Assembly: GCA_016845175.1 (NCBI GenBank)
Contig: JAERTD010000040.1
Location: 124,001-188,000 of the forward strand
DNA length: 64,000 nt
Direction of reading: 5' to 3'
DNA from: Bacteroidota bacterium
GTDB lineage: Bacteria > Bacteroidota > Bacteroidia > Bacteroidales > F082
Part shown: positions 34,635 through 44,203 of the stretch, piece after piece
Layout of the letters: each line of letters begins with the position of its first letter
Numbering within the stretch: the first letter of the stretch is position 1
Notes under the pieces: model-generated
Seen by the model: the letters and a program-made list of their open reading frames with translations, nothing else
What the model was told of the DNA's origin: nothing
The model's database searches: none
Made by a program: the position numbers and the translations under genes

Positions 34635-35653
34635 GTGAATTGAATATATTTTCCTGTCCTCAACCTTTAACTCTGGAAATAGGAGGTGTTATACCGACCT
34701 TTGAATTAGCCTACCATACCTATGGTGAACTAAATGAAAAAAGGAATAATGTGATTTGGGTTTTTCATGCCTTAACAGCCAACTCGGATGTTGCTGAATG
34801 GTGGCCAAGTCTGGTGGGTGAGGACCTTGATATCAATCCAAAGGATCATTATGTTATTTGTGCCAATGTGCTGGGATCCTATTACGGTACAACAGGTCCA
34901 CGCACAAAGAATAGAGATACAGCTGAGGCCTGGGGTTTGGATTTCCCACAATTTACGGTAAGGGATGTGGTAAAAGCCCAAGTCATTCTAGCCGAGCATT
35001 TAGGCATTAAGCAGATAAAAATGGCCTTGGGAGGTAGCTTTGGTGGTTTTCAGGCCATGGAATTTGCATACTTGTATCAGGGCCACATAGAACATTTATG
35101 CTTGCTGGTGACCAGTGCAAAGGAAACTGCCTGGAGCATAGCTATCCATGAAACACAACGATTGGCTCTCACTGCTGATCAAAGCTTTTATGAGAATACC
35201 GAAACAGCAGGACAGGCAGGTATGAAAGCTGCCAGAGGACTTGGACTACTCACCTACAGAACCTATGAGGCCTATAAAGCCCTTCAATCCGATAATGATG
35301 GTAGGATAGATGATTTTAGAGCTGCTTCTTACATCAGATATCAGGGTGAAAAGCTTGTGAAAAGATTCCATGCCCATTGCTATTGGTATTTGGGTAAATG
35401 TTTGGATAGCCACGACCTGGGTAGAAATCGTGGAGGTGTTGAGGCTGCATTAAAGCAAATTGAAATACCCACCACAGTTATTGGCATCAGCAATGACCGC
35501 CTGGTACCGGTTGCCGAGCAAAAGTTCATTGCAGCACATATGCCTAATGCCACTTATGTAGAAATACATTCAGCTTATGGCCATGATGGCTTTCTCATCG
35601 AGGGAAAGAAGATAGGAGCTGTCCTGACTAATCAACTAACCATAGAAAAATAG
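34631..35653 (+). CDS. metX: Homoserine O-acyltransferase (MetX)
   Basis: 340-residue alpha/beta-hydrolase-fold acyltransferase. Nucleophile Ser136 in GGSFGGFQ, oxyanion region HALTANS (46-52), NVLGSYYGTTGP (79-90), Asp and His near the end in ISNDRLVP and YGHDGFL. MetX proteins activate homoserine with acetyl-CoA, some with succinyl-CoA; the donor cannot be decided here without the full specificity motif. The start overlaps metZ by four bases (ATGA), showing translational coupling. Confidence 0.92.
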   Translation: MSELNIFSCPQPLTLEIGGVIPTFELAYHTYGELNEKRNNVIWVFHALTANSDVAEWWPSLVGEDLDINPKDHYVICANVLGSYYGTTGPRTKNRDTAEAWGLDFPQFTVRDVVKAQVILAEHLGIKQIKMALGGSFGGFQAMEFAYLYQGHIEHLCLLVTSAKETAWSIAIHETQRLALTADQSFYENTETAGQAGMKAARGLGLLTYRTYEAYKALQSDNDGRIDDFRAASYIRYQGEKLVKRFHAHCYWYLGKCLDSHDLGRNRGGVEAALKQIEIPTTVIGISNDRLVPVAEQKFIAAHMPNATYVEIHSAYGHDGFLIEGKKIGAVLTNQLTIEK

Positions 35654-35657
35654 ACCA

Positions 35658-38054
35658 ATGAAAATATTGAAATTTGGTGGTTCCTCACTGGCCAATGGTG
35701 AGGGAATCATCCTTAGTTTGGATATAATTAAAAAGGCTGCTGCTGAACAAATTGCAGTGGTGGTTTCTGCCAGAGGAAAAGCTACAGATAAACTTGAAGA
35801 AATGCTCGACCTGGCTTGCAATACCCATGATTATAAGCCCGCTCTGGAGAACTTTTTTAAGTATCAGTTGGAAAGTAACCATGGAATATCCCTGGATGAA
35901 GAATATCAACAACTTGACAGCATACTGAAAGCCATAAGTTTGTTGGGTGATTACAGTCCGGTCACAAAGGATAAAGTATTGGCCTTTGGTGAATTGATCA
36001 GTGCGAAGACCATAGTCAGCCGGCTGAAAAAGGCAGGAGTGCCAGCGGTTTTTGTGGATTCGAGGCAGTTGATAAAAACCAACCAAACTAAGCTTGATGC
36101 TTTAGTTAACCACGAAGTATCCCAAAGGCTTGTGCAACAATATTTTGCTGAACTTCAAGAGGATGCAGTGGCTGTTGTAACCGGATTTATAGCTTCTGAC
36201 ATGCATGGAAATACCACCTCTTTGGGAAGGAATGGCAGCAATTATACAGCTACTCTTTTGGCCAGCTATTGTGGGGCTACGGAAGTTCAAAACTGGACCA
36301 ATATTGATGGTATATACACCGCCAATCCTGCTTTGGTTAACCATGCCCAAAAAATACCCTGCCTGAGTTACAGGGAGGCCAATGAGCTGGCACATTTTGG
36401 TGCCAACATCCTTCATGCGAAAACAATTTTACCCCTTATTGAAAAGGAAATACCCATAAGGATTTTGAATACCTTCAAGCCAAAAAATGATGGTACCACC
36501 ATAAATGCCAAGGGGTCAGGGCAGGGAATCAAAGCAGTTTCTGTTATTGAGGACGTTTCATTGGTGAGTATAGAAGGTCGTGGATTGATGGGTAAGGTAG
36601 GTATAGATGCACGAATATTCAATGTGTTGAGCCAAAAAGAAATTAGTGTCAGAATGATTTCACAGGCCTCTTCAGAACGAGGTATTGGTTTTATTGTCAA
36701 TCAGCAGGATGCGGCAACAGCCAAAGAAACACTGGAAAAAGAGTTTGACACTGAACTGAATAAAAGAGATATCTCTTCCATTAAAGTAAATTCTGACCTT
36801 GCCATTATTGCCATTATTGGCCGACATAATTATGCCCTGGAAAAAGCCATATCCGGATTGCGAAAGAACAAAATCTGGATGTACCTCATTAACAATTCAA
36901 GCAATGGTGAGCAAATTTCTCTGGTGGTTGCCAATAATGACTTGAAAAAGGCCGCAAACGTGGTCCATAATCAGGTGTTTGGTGCTCTGAAGACTCTGCA
37001 TGTGGTGGCCTTTGGTAAAGGAACTGTTGGCGGTACCTTCATGGATCAGTTGGTGGGTACGAGAGAGGATATTATCCGAGAAAGGAAACTAAAAATAAGC
37101 CTGGTAGGCATAGCTGACTCAAGGAATTTCTGTTTCAAACCTGAAGGTCTGGGTGTGGAATGGCGAAGAGCACTTGAACAAGCAAACAATCCCAATGATC
37201 CTGCCACTATAATTAACTTAATTGATGAGGCTCACCTTGAGAATGTGGTATTGGTAGACAACACAGCATCAGAAGATTTGGTTAAACACTATCCGGATTT
37301 TGTTCGGGCAGGCTTTGATATGATCGCATCCAATAAAATTGCCAACTCCCTTTCTTTTGACTTTTATAAATCCCTGAGGAAACTGCTTAAACAGAAAAAC
37401 AGAAGCTTCTTTTATGAAACTAATGTGGGTGCAGGCCTTCCTCTGATTGACACCCTGAAATTGCTTCATCTATCTGGTGAAAATATCAGGAAAATCAGGG
37501 GTGTATTCAGTGGTTCGCTGAGTTATATTTTCAATACTTTTTCAGAAGCGAAAACCAGTTTTTCAGAGGTGCTATATGAAGTAAAGTCTCTGGGTCTAAC
37601 GGAGCCTGACCCCCGTGAAGATTTGTCAGGAATGGATGTGGCCAGGAAATTATTGATTCTGGCCAGGGAAATAGGTATGAGCTGTGACATTCATGATGTT
37701 GAAGTTGAGGACCTGATACCGGAATCACTGCAAGCCATTGTCACTTGGGAAGAGTTTGAATCACATTTAGATCAACTGAACCAACATTATAACGAACGAA
37801 TGGAATCTAAAAATCCGAACAAGGTATTTCGTTATGTGGGGGAATTGGACAGAGAGCAAGGACTTAGAGTGGCTTTGATAAGTGAGGATAGAAATTCAGG
37901 ATTGGGAGCCATTAGTGGGGCAGACTCCATCTTTGAAATATACACTGAAGCATATGGTGACCAACCAATTATCATCCAGGGAGCAGGTGCCGGAGCTGCT
38001 GTCACAGCCCGGGGAGTATATTCTGATTTGTTAAGATTGGGAAGTAAGATATAG
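35658..38054 (+). CDS. thrA: Bifunctional aspartokinase / homoserine dehydrogenase
   Basis: 798 residues. N-terminal aspartokinase (about 1-280) opens with KFGGSSLANGEG and has TSLGRNGSNYTA; tandem ACT domains (about 300-445); C-terminal homoserine dehydrogenase with a nucleotide-binding stretch VVAFGKGTVGG (about 453-463) and the catalytic region near 640-660 (GLTEPDPREDLSGMDVARK). It supplies homoserine. Position behind metX and the SAM riboswitch points to methionine-specific use, like E. coli MetL, but feedback sensitivity cannot be read. It starts 4 bases after metX. Confidence 0.94.
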   Translation: MKILKFGGSSLANGEGIILSLDIIKKAAAEQIAVVVSARGKATDKLEEMLDLACNTHDYKPALENFFKYQLESNHGISLDEEYQQLDSILKAISLLGDYSPVTKDKVLAFGELISAKTIVSRLKKAGVPAVFVDSRQLIKTNQTKLDALVNHEVSQRLVQQYFAELQEDAVAVVTGFIASDMHGNTTSLGRNGSNYTATLLASYCGATEVQNWTNIDGIYTANPALVNHAQKIPCLSYREANELAHFGANILHAKTILPLIEKEIPIRILNTFKPKNDGTTINAKGSGQGIKAVSVIEDVSLVSIEGRGLMGKVGIDARIFNVLSQKEISVRMISQASSERGIGFIVNQQDAATAKETLEKEFDTELNKRDISSIKVNSDLAIIAIIGRHNYALEKAISGLRKNKIWMYLINNSSNGEQISLVVANNDLKKAANVVHNQVFGALKTLHVVAFGKGTVGGTFMDQLVGTREDIIRERKLKISLVGIADSRNFCFKPEGLGVEWRRALEQANNPNDPATIINLIDEAHLENVVLVDNTASEDLVKHYPDFVRAGFDMIASNKIANSLSFDFYKSLRKLLKQKNRSFFYETNVGAGLPLIDTLKLLHLSGENIRKIRGVFSGSLSYIFNTFSEAKTSFSEVLYEVKSLGLTEPDPREDLSGMDVARKLLILAREIGMSCDIHDVEVEDLIPESLQAIVTWEEFESHLDQLNQHYNERMESKNPNKVFRYVGELDREQGLRVALISEDRNSGLGAISGADSIFEIYTEAYGDQPIIIQGAGAGAAVTARGVYSDLLRLGSKI

Positions 38055-38078
38055 AAAGGCAGTACTTAAAATACCAGC

Positions 38079-38855
38079 TTAATCATAGACTTCTGTGCGG
38101 ATTCCTGCAGCTTCAACCTGAAGGGCGATCTTGTGTAATTCTTCTTTTCCGACTTTCTCAATACCTTCGGCCGCAGTGCCCCTTTCTATGGAATAAAGCA
38201 TCACATATTCGGGTTGTATTTTTTTCACCAGTTCCAACCATGCGATCACCTCTGTCTCGGTCGTATTATCAATCATTTCCCCCTCCACTTCTCCCCTGAA
38301 GAATAAGGTTTGAATGATCAATTTACCTTTGAACGACATCAGATTTTCTACTATCTTATCAAGTTCGAGACCTCCCAGCGCCTGGTTGATTTTACCAAAA
38401 GTTTCAGGAATTCCAGTGTCCAGTTTTTGAATATTCTTGTCCACCTTGAGTAAGGCCTGTTTCACCGATTCCTTATGCAACATGGTGGCATTGGATAAAA
38501 TGCTAATGGCAGCTTTGGAAGCGAATAAATCCCTGATCTCAATAGTATCATCAATGATCTTTGCAAATTGAGGATGTATGGTAGGCTCTCCGTTACCGGC
38601 AAAAGTAATGGCATCTGGTTCGTTTACAGTGCCTTGCAGATCTTTTAGTTTTTGGGTAAGTTCATCTTTCAGCACATCAGCTTTGGGCAAAACAATTTTC
38701 TTTCCCTTATGATTGGTCCATCCACATTCGCAATACACACAATTAAAATTGCAGTATTTGTTGTCCACAGGTAAGAGGTTTATACCCAATGAAACCCCAA
38801 GCCTGCGACTGAACACCGGGCCAAATACCAATTCGTCAAATAAAAAACCAGCCAT
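38079..38855 (-). CDS. Radical SAM protein
   Basis: 258 residues with the radical SAM cluster motif CxxxCxxC at Cys35, Cys39 and Cys42 (YCNFNCVYC), followed by FAGNGEPTIHP (SAM contact region) near 89-99 and SNATM near 126. The motif lies unusually late because of a 30-residue extension that also opens ISP-like VFSRRLGVSLGINLLP, seen in the family once compared with MoaA/NrdG activases. No partner enzyme is adjacent. The function is not assigned. A TATTTTTG box lies 14 bases before the ATG. Confidence 0.85.
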   Translation of the reverse strand: MAGFLFDELVFGPVFSRRLGVSLGINLLPVDNKYCNFNCVYCECGWTNHKGKKIVLPKADVLKDELTQKLKDLQGTVNEPDAITFAGNGEPTIHPQFAKIIDDTIEIRDLFASKAAISILSNATMLHKESVKQALLKVDKNIQKLDTGIPETFGKINQALGGLELDKIVENLMSFKGKLIIQTLFFRGEVEGEMIDNTTETEVIAWLELVKKIQPEYVMLYSIERGTAAEGIEKVGKEELHKIALQVEAAGIRTEVYD

Positions 38856-38954
38856 CGAAATATTTTGTGCAAAAATAGATTTAAATTTGAATCTGAAAGG
38901 ATCAGGGATTTTATCTCAAATAGCCCGTATAAGGGCGCACATCATTGGCTGAAA

Positions 38955-39929
38955 TTGAGTAGTTTAAAAGAAATACAGAAGCCCGTAAGCAGCGAGTTGA
39001 AAAAATTTCAACAGGTGTTCAGGAAGACGGTGAAAACAAAAGTGCCCTTATTGGATGTGATTACTTCATACATCCTAAAAACCAAGGGCAAGCAAATGCG
39101 ACCCTTGATTGTATTGCATAGCGCAGCTTTGTTTGGAACTGTCAATGAGGCTTCCTATCGCGCGGCCACATTGATTGAGCTGATGCACACGGCTACTCTG
39201 GTACATGATGATGTGGTGGATGATTCAAACCTCAGAAGATCCAGATTTTCCATCAATGCCTTATGGAAGAATAAAATTGCCGTTTTAGTGGGTGATTTTC
39301 TGCTGTCAAGAGGCATGTTACTGGCCCTGGAAAACAAAGACTACCATTTGCTCGAAATTGTTTCAGTGGCAGTGAAGGATATGAGTGAAGGAGAACTGCT
39401 GCAAATAGAAAAGGCGAGAAAACTGGACATCAGTGAGGAAGTGTACTTCGAAATCATCAGAAAAAAAACAGCCTCATTGCTGGCTTCCTGTTTTGCTACC
39501 GGAGCAGCCTCAACAAGCCAGGACCAGTTGATAATTGAGAAAATGAGACTGATTGGAGAGCATACAGGTATTGCCTTTCAGATAAAAGACGACCTCTTTG
39601 ATTTTGAAAAGGAAAATAAAACCGGTAAACCCAGCGGCATAGATATTAAAGAGAAGAAAATGACCCTCCCTTTGATTTATTTGCTTAGCAAAAGTAGCTT
39701 TGCAGAACGCCGGCGCATTATCAATACCGTAAAGAACCACAGCCATAAACCGGAGAAAGTGAACTGGCTTATGGACCTGGTCCAACAATCAGGAGGTCTG
39801 GAATATGCCACAGAAAAGATGGTATGGCACAAACAGCAGGCATTGGAATTATTGAAGCAATTTCCTGATAACCAGCATAGAAAATCACTCGAGGACCTTA
39901 TAGAATACGTTATTGAACGTAGCAAATAA
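38955..39929 (+). CDS. Polyprenyl diphosphate synthase
   Basis: 324 residues from TTG 38955 (M-S-S-L-K-E-I-Q...), preferred over ATG 38865, whose first 30 residues are unlike the family and lie in the radical SAM promoter region. First aspartate-rich motif HDDVVDDSNLRRS (about 87-99), second KDDLFDFEKENKTGKP near 212-227, and the substrate motif GKQMRP near 50-55. It condenses IPP onto allylic diphosphates; the Bacteroidota homologue usually makes the octaprenyl chain of menaquinone, which is inferred here. Confidence 0.88.
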   Translation: MSSLKEIQKPVSSELKKFQQVFRKTVKTKVPLLDVITSYILKTKGKQMRPLIVLHSAALFGTVNEASYRAATLIELMHTATLVHDDVVDDSNLRRSRFSINALWKNKIAVLVGDFLLSRGMLLALENKDYHLLEIVSVAVKDMSEGELLQIEKARKLDISEEVYFEIIRKKTASLLASCFATGAASTSQDQLIIEKMRLIGEHTGIAFQIKDDLFDFEKENKTGKPSGIDIKEKKMTLPLIYLLSKSSFAERRRIINTVKNHSHKPEKVNWLMDLVQQSGGLEYATEKMVWHKQQALELLKQFPDNQHRKSLEDLIEYVIERSK

Positions 39930-39979
39930 GTGCCGACAACTTAAAAAACTTCCGAAAAACCAGATCATTCTCTACTTGA

Positions 39980-41029
39980 CTATGCTTTAAGCAGGGTAAA
40001 AGAAAAAGTGGTGCCTTCACCTACTTTGCTTCTTGCAGAGATGGTTTGTCGGTGGGCACCAATAATATGCTTAACAATGGCAAGTCCTAAACCTGAACCA
40101 CCCTTATCCCGAGAACGGCCAGTGTCGGTACGGTAGAATCGTTCAAAAACCCTGGGTAAAAGCTCCTCGGGTATACCCATACCATTATCACTTACTTCAA
40201 TCAGGTAGTTTTTATGAAAATCATGAAAACTGATATCCACCACAGAGTGACCTTCTGCGCCATACTTTAAGGCATTGTCAATCAGATTAATGAAAACCTG
40301 ACGAACCCTCTTTTTATCTGCCATCACAAGAACTGATCTGCCTGGGCTGGTTTTTAAACTGATAACTGCGTTGACCTTGCTGGCCTTCACTTCAAGAAAA
40401 TCGATGACCTCACGACACAGTTGGATCAAATCGAATTTTTCTTCCATTAAGACCAGTTCGCCAGATTCGAGCTTGGAAATGTCTTCCAAATCTGCTACCA
40501 GAGCAATCATCCTGTTGATGCTTTTCTCGCTCTTCACGAGAAACTTTTTGTTGATGCTTGGATCATCTATCCCACCTTCCAGTAAGGTTGAAATATATCC
40601 CTGAATATTAAAGATAGGAGTTCGCAGTTCGTGAGAGATATTTCCAAGAAACTCACGACGGTAGGCTGCCATCTCCTTCAGCTCTTCTATCTCCTTTTTC
40701 TTTTCTTCACTCCATTCCAATACCACCTGATTCACAATTTCCAGCACATCGTTTTTCTTCCTGGTTTTATTGGCCTCGCGGTTTGAGGGTGTAGACTTAA
40801 AGCGACCAATGGTTTTATAAATGACCTTAATCCGGTCATAAACAAACTTTTCAATGGAAAAATTAAAGATTACATAGGTACTAATGAAGATGGAAAAGAA
40901 GTAAACAAGGAAAGGGATTAACTGAAAATTCCCATACAGAAAACTTAGAATGGAATATGCCATTCCAAATATAATAGCTATCAGGAATGCATTGAGTAAG
41001 GCAATTCTATGTGGTGTGAGTCCTTTCAT
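39980..41029 (-). CDS. PhoR-like sensor histidine kinase
   Basis: 349 residues. Two membrane helices (about 9-30 and 36-58) with a tiny loop, then a linker, HisKA with FLGNISHELRTPIFN (His133), and a HATPase domain with N box (FINLIDNALKYG), G1 DNGMGIP and G2 RDKGGSGLGLAIVKH. It belongs to the PhoR/VicK group without an extracellular or PAS domain. The partner regulator is encoded 67 bases upstream. The target (phosphate, cell wall or other) is unknown. Confidence 0.92.
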   Translation of the reverse strand: MKGLTPHRIALLNAFLIAIIFGMAYSILSFLYGNFQLIPFLVYFFSIFISTYVIFNFSIEKFVYDRIKVIYKTIGRFKSTPSNREANKTRKKNDVLEIVNQVVLEWSEEKKKEIEELKEMAAYRREFLGNISHELRTPIFNIQGYISTLLEGGIDDPSINKKFLVKSEKSINRMIALVADLEDISKLESGELVLMEEKFDLIQLCREVIDFLEVKASKVNAVISLKTSPGRSVLVMADKKRVRQVFINLIDNALKYGAEGHSVVDISFHDFHKNYLIEVSDNGMGIPEELLPRVFERFYRTDTGRSRDKGGSGLGLAIVKHIIGAHRQTISARSKVGEGTTFSFTLLKA

Positions 41030-41096
41030 TGCTACACCTATTGAAGAACATCAGCAAACCCAATCGAATCAGCTCTTGTTCACTCTTAATTAAAGG

Positions 41097-41777
41097 TCAG
41101 GCTTCCAATTTGTAGCCAATTCCCTTTACGGTTTTAATGATATCTACCCCAATTTTCTCTCTGATTTTTCTCATATGAACATCGATGGTCCGATCTCCTA
41201 CGATCACATCATCGCCCCATACTTTGGAGAATATTTCATCTCTTGTAAAAACTTTATTGGGTGATTCTGCCAGCAAAACTAGCAATTTAAATTCCTTTTT
41301 AGGCAGACTTATTTTGTTTCCATCAATGCTTACATCATAGCTTATTTTATCGATAACTATATTGCCGATGTTGATAACCGAAGGTTTTTCAGTTTTAGCT
41401 GATCGCCTGAGCATGGCTGTTATCCTGCTGATCAGCACTTTGGGCTTAATGGGTTTGGACACATAATCGTCAGCTCCTGCATCGAAACCTGCGATCTGAG
41501 AATAGTCCTCCGAACGGGCGGTAAGAAACACTATAAGGGTATCATCCAAGGCAGGAATCTTTCGGATTTCCTCCACAGCAGTTACGCCATCCATTTCCGG
41601 CATCATAACATCCATAAGGATAAGATGAGGAAGTTTTTTTCGTGCAGCCTCAATGGCTTCGATACCATTGGAAGCTGTATGCACAGTAAAACCTTCACGT
41701 ATTAAATTGTAGCTAAGGAATTCAATAATGTCATCTTCATCATCCACAAGAAGAATGGTGAATTTTTTGTTATCCAT
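41097..41777 (-). CDS. OmpR/PhoB-family response regulator
   Basis: 226 residues. Receiver domain 1-120 with Asp13-14 acidic pocket (LVDDEDD) and phospho-acceptor Asp56 (LILMDVMMP), Lys near 108 (VSKPIKP); C-terminal winged helix about 130-226 with FTRDEIFSKVWGDDVIVGDRTIDVHMRKIREK. This is the PhoB/RprY type of Bacteroidota, paired with the kinase downstream. Upstream sequence has a near-match TAATTTG box only. Confidence 0.94.
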   Translation of the reverse strand: MDNKKFTILLVDDEDDIIEFLSYNLIREGFTVHTASNGIEAIEAARKKLPHLILMDVMMPEMDGVTAVEEIRKIPALDDTLIVFLTARSEDYSQIAGFDAGADDYVSKPIKPKVLISRITAMLRRSAKTEKPSVINIGNIVIDKISYDVSIDGNKISLPKKEFKLLVLLAESPNKVFTRDEIFSKVWGDDVIVGDRTIDVHMRKIREKIGVDIIKTVKGIGYKLEA

Positions 41778-41949
41778 GCTTTTTCTTCATCTGATTTATC
41801 TAGCCAAATTACTAATTTTTAAGCTCTCAAAATCTCATTTACAATAATTAATGATTTCTTAAAATTAGGGAGTTGCAGTTGGTCTGTGATGGGCAATCAA
41901 GTTTTTCAGTACATATGAAAACGCAGGCCATTTATGTCGTTGCTTTTGT

Positions 41950-41957
41950 TAATTTTG
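41950..41957 (+). promoter_or_regulatory. -7 box (TAATTTTG) for the outer-membrane barrel gene
   Basis: TAATTTTG lies 20 bases before ATG 41978 and inside the longer reading frame, so transcripts from here would begin after the upstream ATG at 41873. This supports the shorter protein. Confidence 0.45.
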
Positions 41958-41977
41958 GCCCATATCAAGCCATATTT

Positions 41978-42589
41978 ATGCGGAAATATTTACTCATTCT
42001 TCTGGTTTTTGGATGCTCTCTAACAGGTTTTACACAAGAATTCCATGGAGGCTTGATGGCTGGAGTTGCAGGAACACAAGTAGATGGAGATAGTTTCTCG
42101 GGTTACAATAAGGCAGGGCTTTTTGCTGGGGCTTACGTAAACCTCGACCTGGGTCCTTCCTCAAGCCTACAAATGGAGTTAACTTATTTTCAGAAGGGGA
42201 GTCGTGTGAATCCGGATTCGGCAAATGACTTTCGGCAGTATTTGTTCAGAGCCAATTATGTGGAATTGCCGGTATTGTACTTGCATAAATTCGGAAAATT
42301 CAGAATAAGTGCCGGGCCGTCCGCTGGCTTTCTGGTGGGGCATTATGAAGAAGCCCAATATGAAATCAAACATGAGCAGGATGATTACAATGCTCCTGCT
42401 AGAGTGACCTTACAAGTTAACATTGGAATGCAGTTTTATTTTGCTAAACACTGGGGAGTCGATGCTCGATTTAATCAATCCATATTGAATATCAGACAGG
42501 GAAATATGTCAGGTGATATATACCGTTTTTGGAGCTATGGGCAGTTCCATAATACTTTCGTCATTTCACTGATATATCAAATCAGGTGA
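41978..42589 (+). CDS. Outer-membrane beta-barrel protein, PorT-like fold
   Basis: 203 residues from ATG 41978, which begins a clean signal peptide (MRKYLLILLVFGCSLTGFTQ). The mature part has porin-like strands (GGLMAGVAGTQVDGD, YVELPVLYLHKFGKFRISAGPSAGFLVG) and a final strand ending YQIR. This matches the outer-membrane beta-barrel (PorT-like, OMP_b-brl_2) pattern. A longer frame from 41873 is rejected. No specific substrate. It converges with the thioredoxin-like gene, 16 bases apart. Confidence 0.8.
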   Translation: MRKYLLILLVFGCSLTGFTQEFHGGLMAGVAGTQVDGDSFSGYNKAGLFAGAYVNLDLGPSSSLQMELTYFQKGSRVNPDSANDFRQYLFRANYVELPVLYLHKFGKFRISAGPSAGFLVGHYEEAQYEIKHEQDDYNAPARVTLQVNIGMQFYFAKHWGVDARFNQSILNIRQGNMSGDIYRFWSYGQFHNTFVISLIYQIR

Positions 42590-42605
42590 CCTCTCTACTT
42601 CAGCT

Positions 42606-43163
42606 TTACTCTTTCCACTTGATGTTACAGCCCACAGAGGGGATCTGGTCCTCAGGGATTTTTTTATCAGCAAGCAATAAATCCAAAGCCTCACGCATAT
42701 GCCTGCCGCTCACTTCAACTCCATTACTGGGACGTGAATCATCCAACTGACCACGGTACACACACAAGCCATTGTTGTCGAAAAGATCGAAATCTGGTGT
42801 GCAGGCTGCATCGTAAGCCTTGGCAACCGACTGATCTTCATCATACAAATATGGAAATGGAAAATCGAGTGCTAGAGCCAGATCCTTCATTTTGTCAGGA
42901 TGGTCTTCAGGGTAATTCACCACATCATTGCTGCTGATGGCTGCCATGCCTATTCCCTTGGGCATATAATCGTTGCCCAGTTGCACCAGTTCGCGAATCA
43001 CATGCTTAACATATGGACAATGGTTACAAATAAACATGACGAGAGTACCTTTTTCGCCCTTGATGTCTGGGTAAGAAAGATCTTTTCCTGTGACCGTATC
43101 CGGCAACCTAAAGTCAGGGGCTTGAAAGCCAAGAGGAATAGCTTTGGTGGGAGTTAATGACAT
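42606..43163 (-). CDS. Thioredoxin-like peroxiredoxin-fold protein
   Basis: 185 residues of the AhpC/TSA fold without a signal peptide, so cytoplasmic. It opens LGFQAPDFRLPDTVTGK, and the redox motif is CNHC (Cys46, Cys49) followed by PYVKHV. This is the 'thioredoxin family protein' group common in Bacteroidota and cyanobacteria; enzyme activity is not known. Single-gene unit before queG on the minus strand. Confidence 0.85.
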   Translation of the reverse strand: MSLTPTKAIPLGFQAPDFRLPDTVTGKDLSYPDIKGEKGTLVMFICNHCPYVKHVIRELVQLGNDYMPKGIGMAAISSNDVVNYPEDHPDKMKDLALALDFPFPYLYDEDQSVAKAYDAACTPDFDLFDNNGLCVYRGQLDDSRPSNGVEVSGRHMREALDLLLADKKIPEDQIPSVGCNIKWKE

Positions 43164-43219
43164 TTTTCTTTTTGTTGTTTATATGAATTGACTATGGTCG
43201 ATAAAACTATACAATTTCA

Positions 43220-44167
43220 TTAAACCGAAGAATTGCGGTTGTGATCGATATTCCGTTTCAGGGATTCATATCCTGTTCTTTCTACAGCAGAATGTTTAAA
43301 CAATTTTTTGAATGTGGGCTTATCCATCAGCTCCCAGTTATCCTTTCTTAACTGTGTTAGTTCATCTGATGCCTGAAACAACTCTTCCTGATGAGCTGTG
43401 GCGAAGCGGTTCCACGGACATACATCCTGACAGATATCGCAACCCACAATCCAATCTTTCAGACTGCCTTTAGTTTGACTATCCAAAGAGCCTTTATATT
43501 CTATACTCAGGTATGATATACATTTACGGGCATCAAGTTCGTAAGCGGTCAGGGCTTTTGTAGGACATGCTTCAATACATTTAGTACAAGATCCACAGGC
43601 TTGTTTAACTTCTATTGCCTGCTCATCCAGGTCCAGGTCAGAAATGATATGCCCAATGAAGAAAAAAGAGCCACCTTTTTTATTGATGAGCATGGTGTTT
43701 TTCCCAATAAAACCCAGTCCGCCCTTTCTGGCCCATGCCCTGTCGAGAACAGGTGCTGAGTCTACAAATAAACGGGCTTTCCGTTCACCGGTTTTTGATT
43801 CAATATGGTCAAGCAGGAGCTTTAGTTTCTCCTTGATTACAAAGTGGTAATCCTTACCATAGGCATATTTTGAGATGTTATAATTGTCCGTTGCTTCCAG
43901 CTTCTCTTCAGGATAATAATTGAGTAACACACTGATAACCGATCGGGCACCTTCAACCAATTGGTCGGGATGGTATCGTTTCTCACGATTTCTTTCCAGG
44001 TAAGACATCTCGCCATGAAACCCCTTGGAAAGCCAGCTTTCCATAAAAGCCGCATCGTCTTGCAGATGCTGGATTCCTGAAATACCGCAGTCAAAAAACC
44101 CCAGTTGTTTTGCCCTGGCCTTAATTTCCTGAATGAATTGGTCTTTCTGAAGTTGATTCACAATCAT
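43220..44167 (-). CDS. queG: Epoxyqueuosine reductase
   Basis: 315 residues. Catalytic acid Asp136 in FVDSAPVLDR, cobalamin-binding core about 80-180, and two 4Fe-4S clusters formed by Cys191, Cys194, Cys197, Cys201 and by Cys216, Cys243, Cys246, Cys250. It reduces epoxyqueuosine to queuosine in tRNA wobble positions, using cobalamin. It is a bit shorter than E. coli QueG (379) because it lacks the C-terminal HEAT-like repeats, as usual in Bacteroidota. It follows ruvB by 36 bases. Confidence 0.93.
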   Translation of the reverse strand: MIVNQLQKDQFIQEIKARAKQLGFFDCGISGIQHLQDDAAFMESWLSKGFHGEMSYLERNREKRYHPDQLVEGARSVISVLLNYYPEEKLEATDNYNISKYAYGKDYHFVIKEKLKLLLDHIESKTGERKARLFVDSAPVLDRAWARKGGLGFIGKNTMLINKKGGSFFFIGHIISDLDLDEQAIEVKQACGSCTKCIEACPTKALTAYELDARKCISYLSIEYKGSLDSQTKGSLKDWIVGCDICQDVCPWNRFATAHQEELFQASDELTQLRKDNWELMDKPTFKKLFKHSAVERTGYESLKRNIDHNRNSSV

Positions 44168-44203
44168 GATTCCTGATATTGGAACCTGGCTTGGTATCTT
44201 ATG

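Noticed and set aside
35685..36086. 133-codon frame opposite thrA
   Set aside because: Antisense shadow of a well conserved aspartokinase domain; the product has no recognisable features.
41873..41977. 35-residue N-terminal extension of the barrel protein
   Set aside because: The downstream ATG opens a clean signal peptide and a -7 box lies inside the extension.
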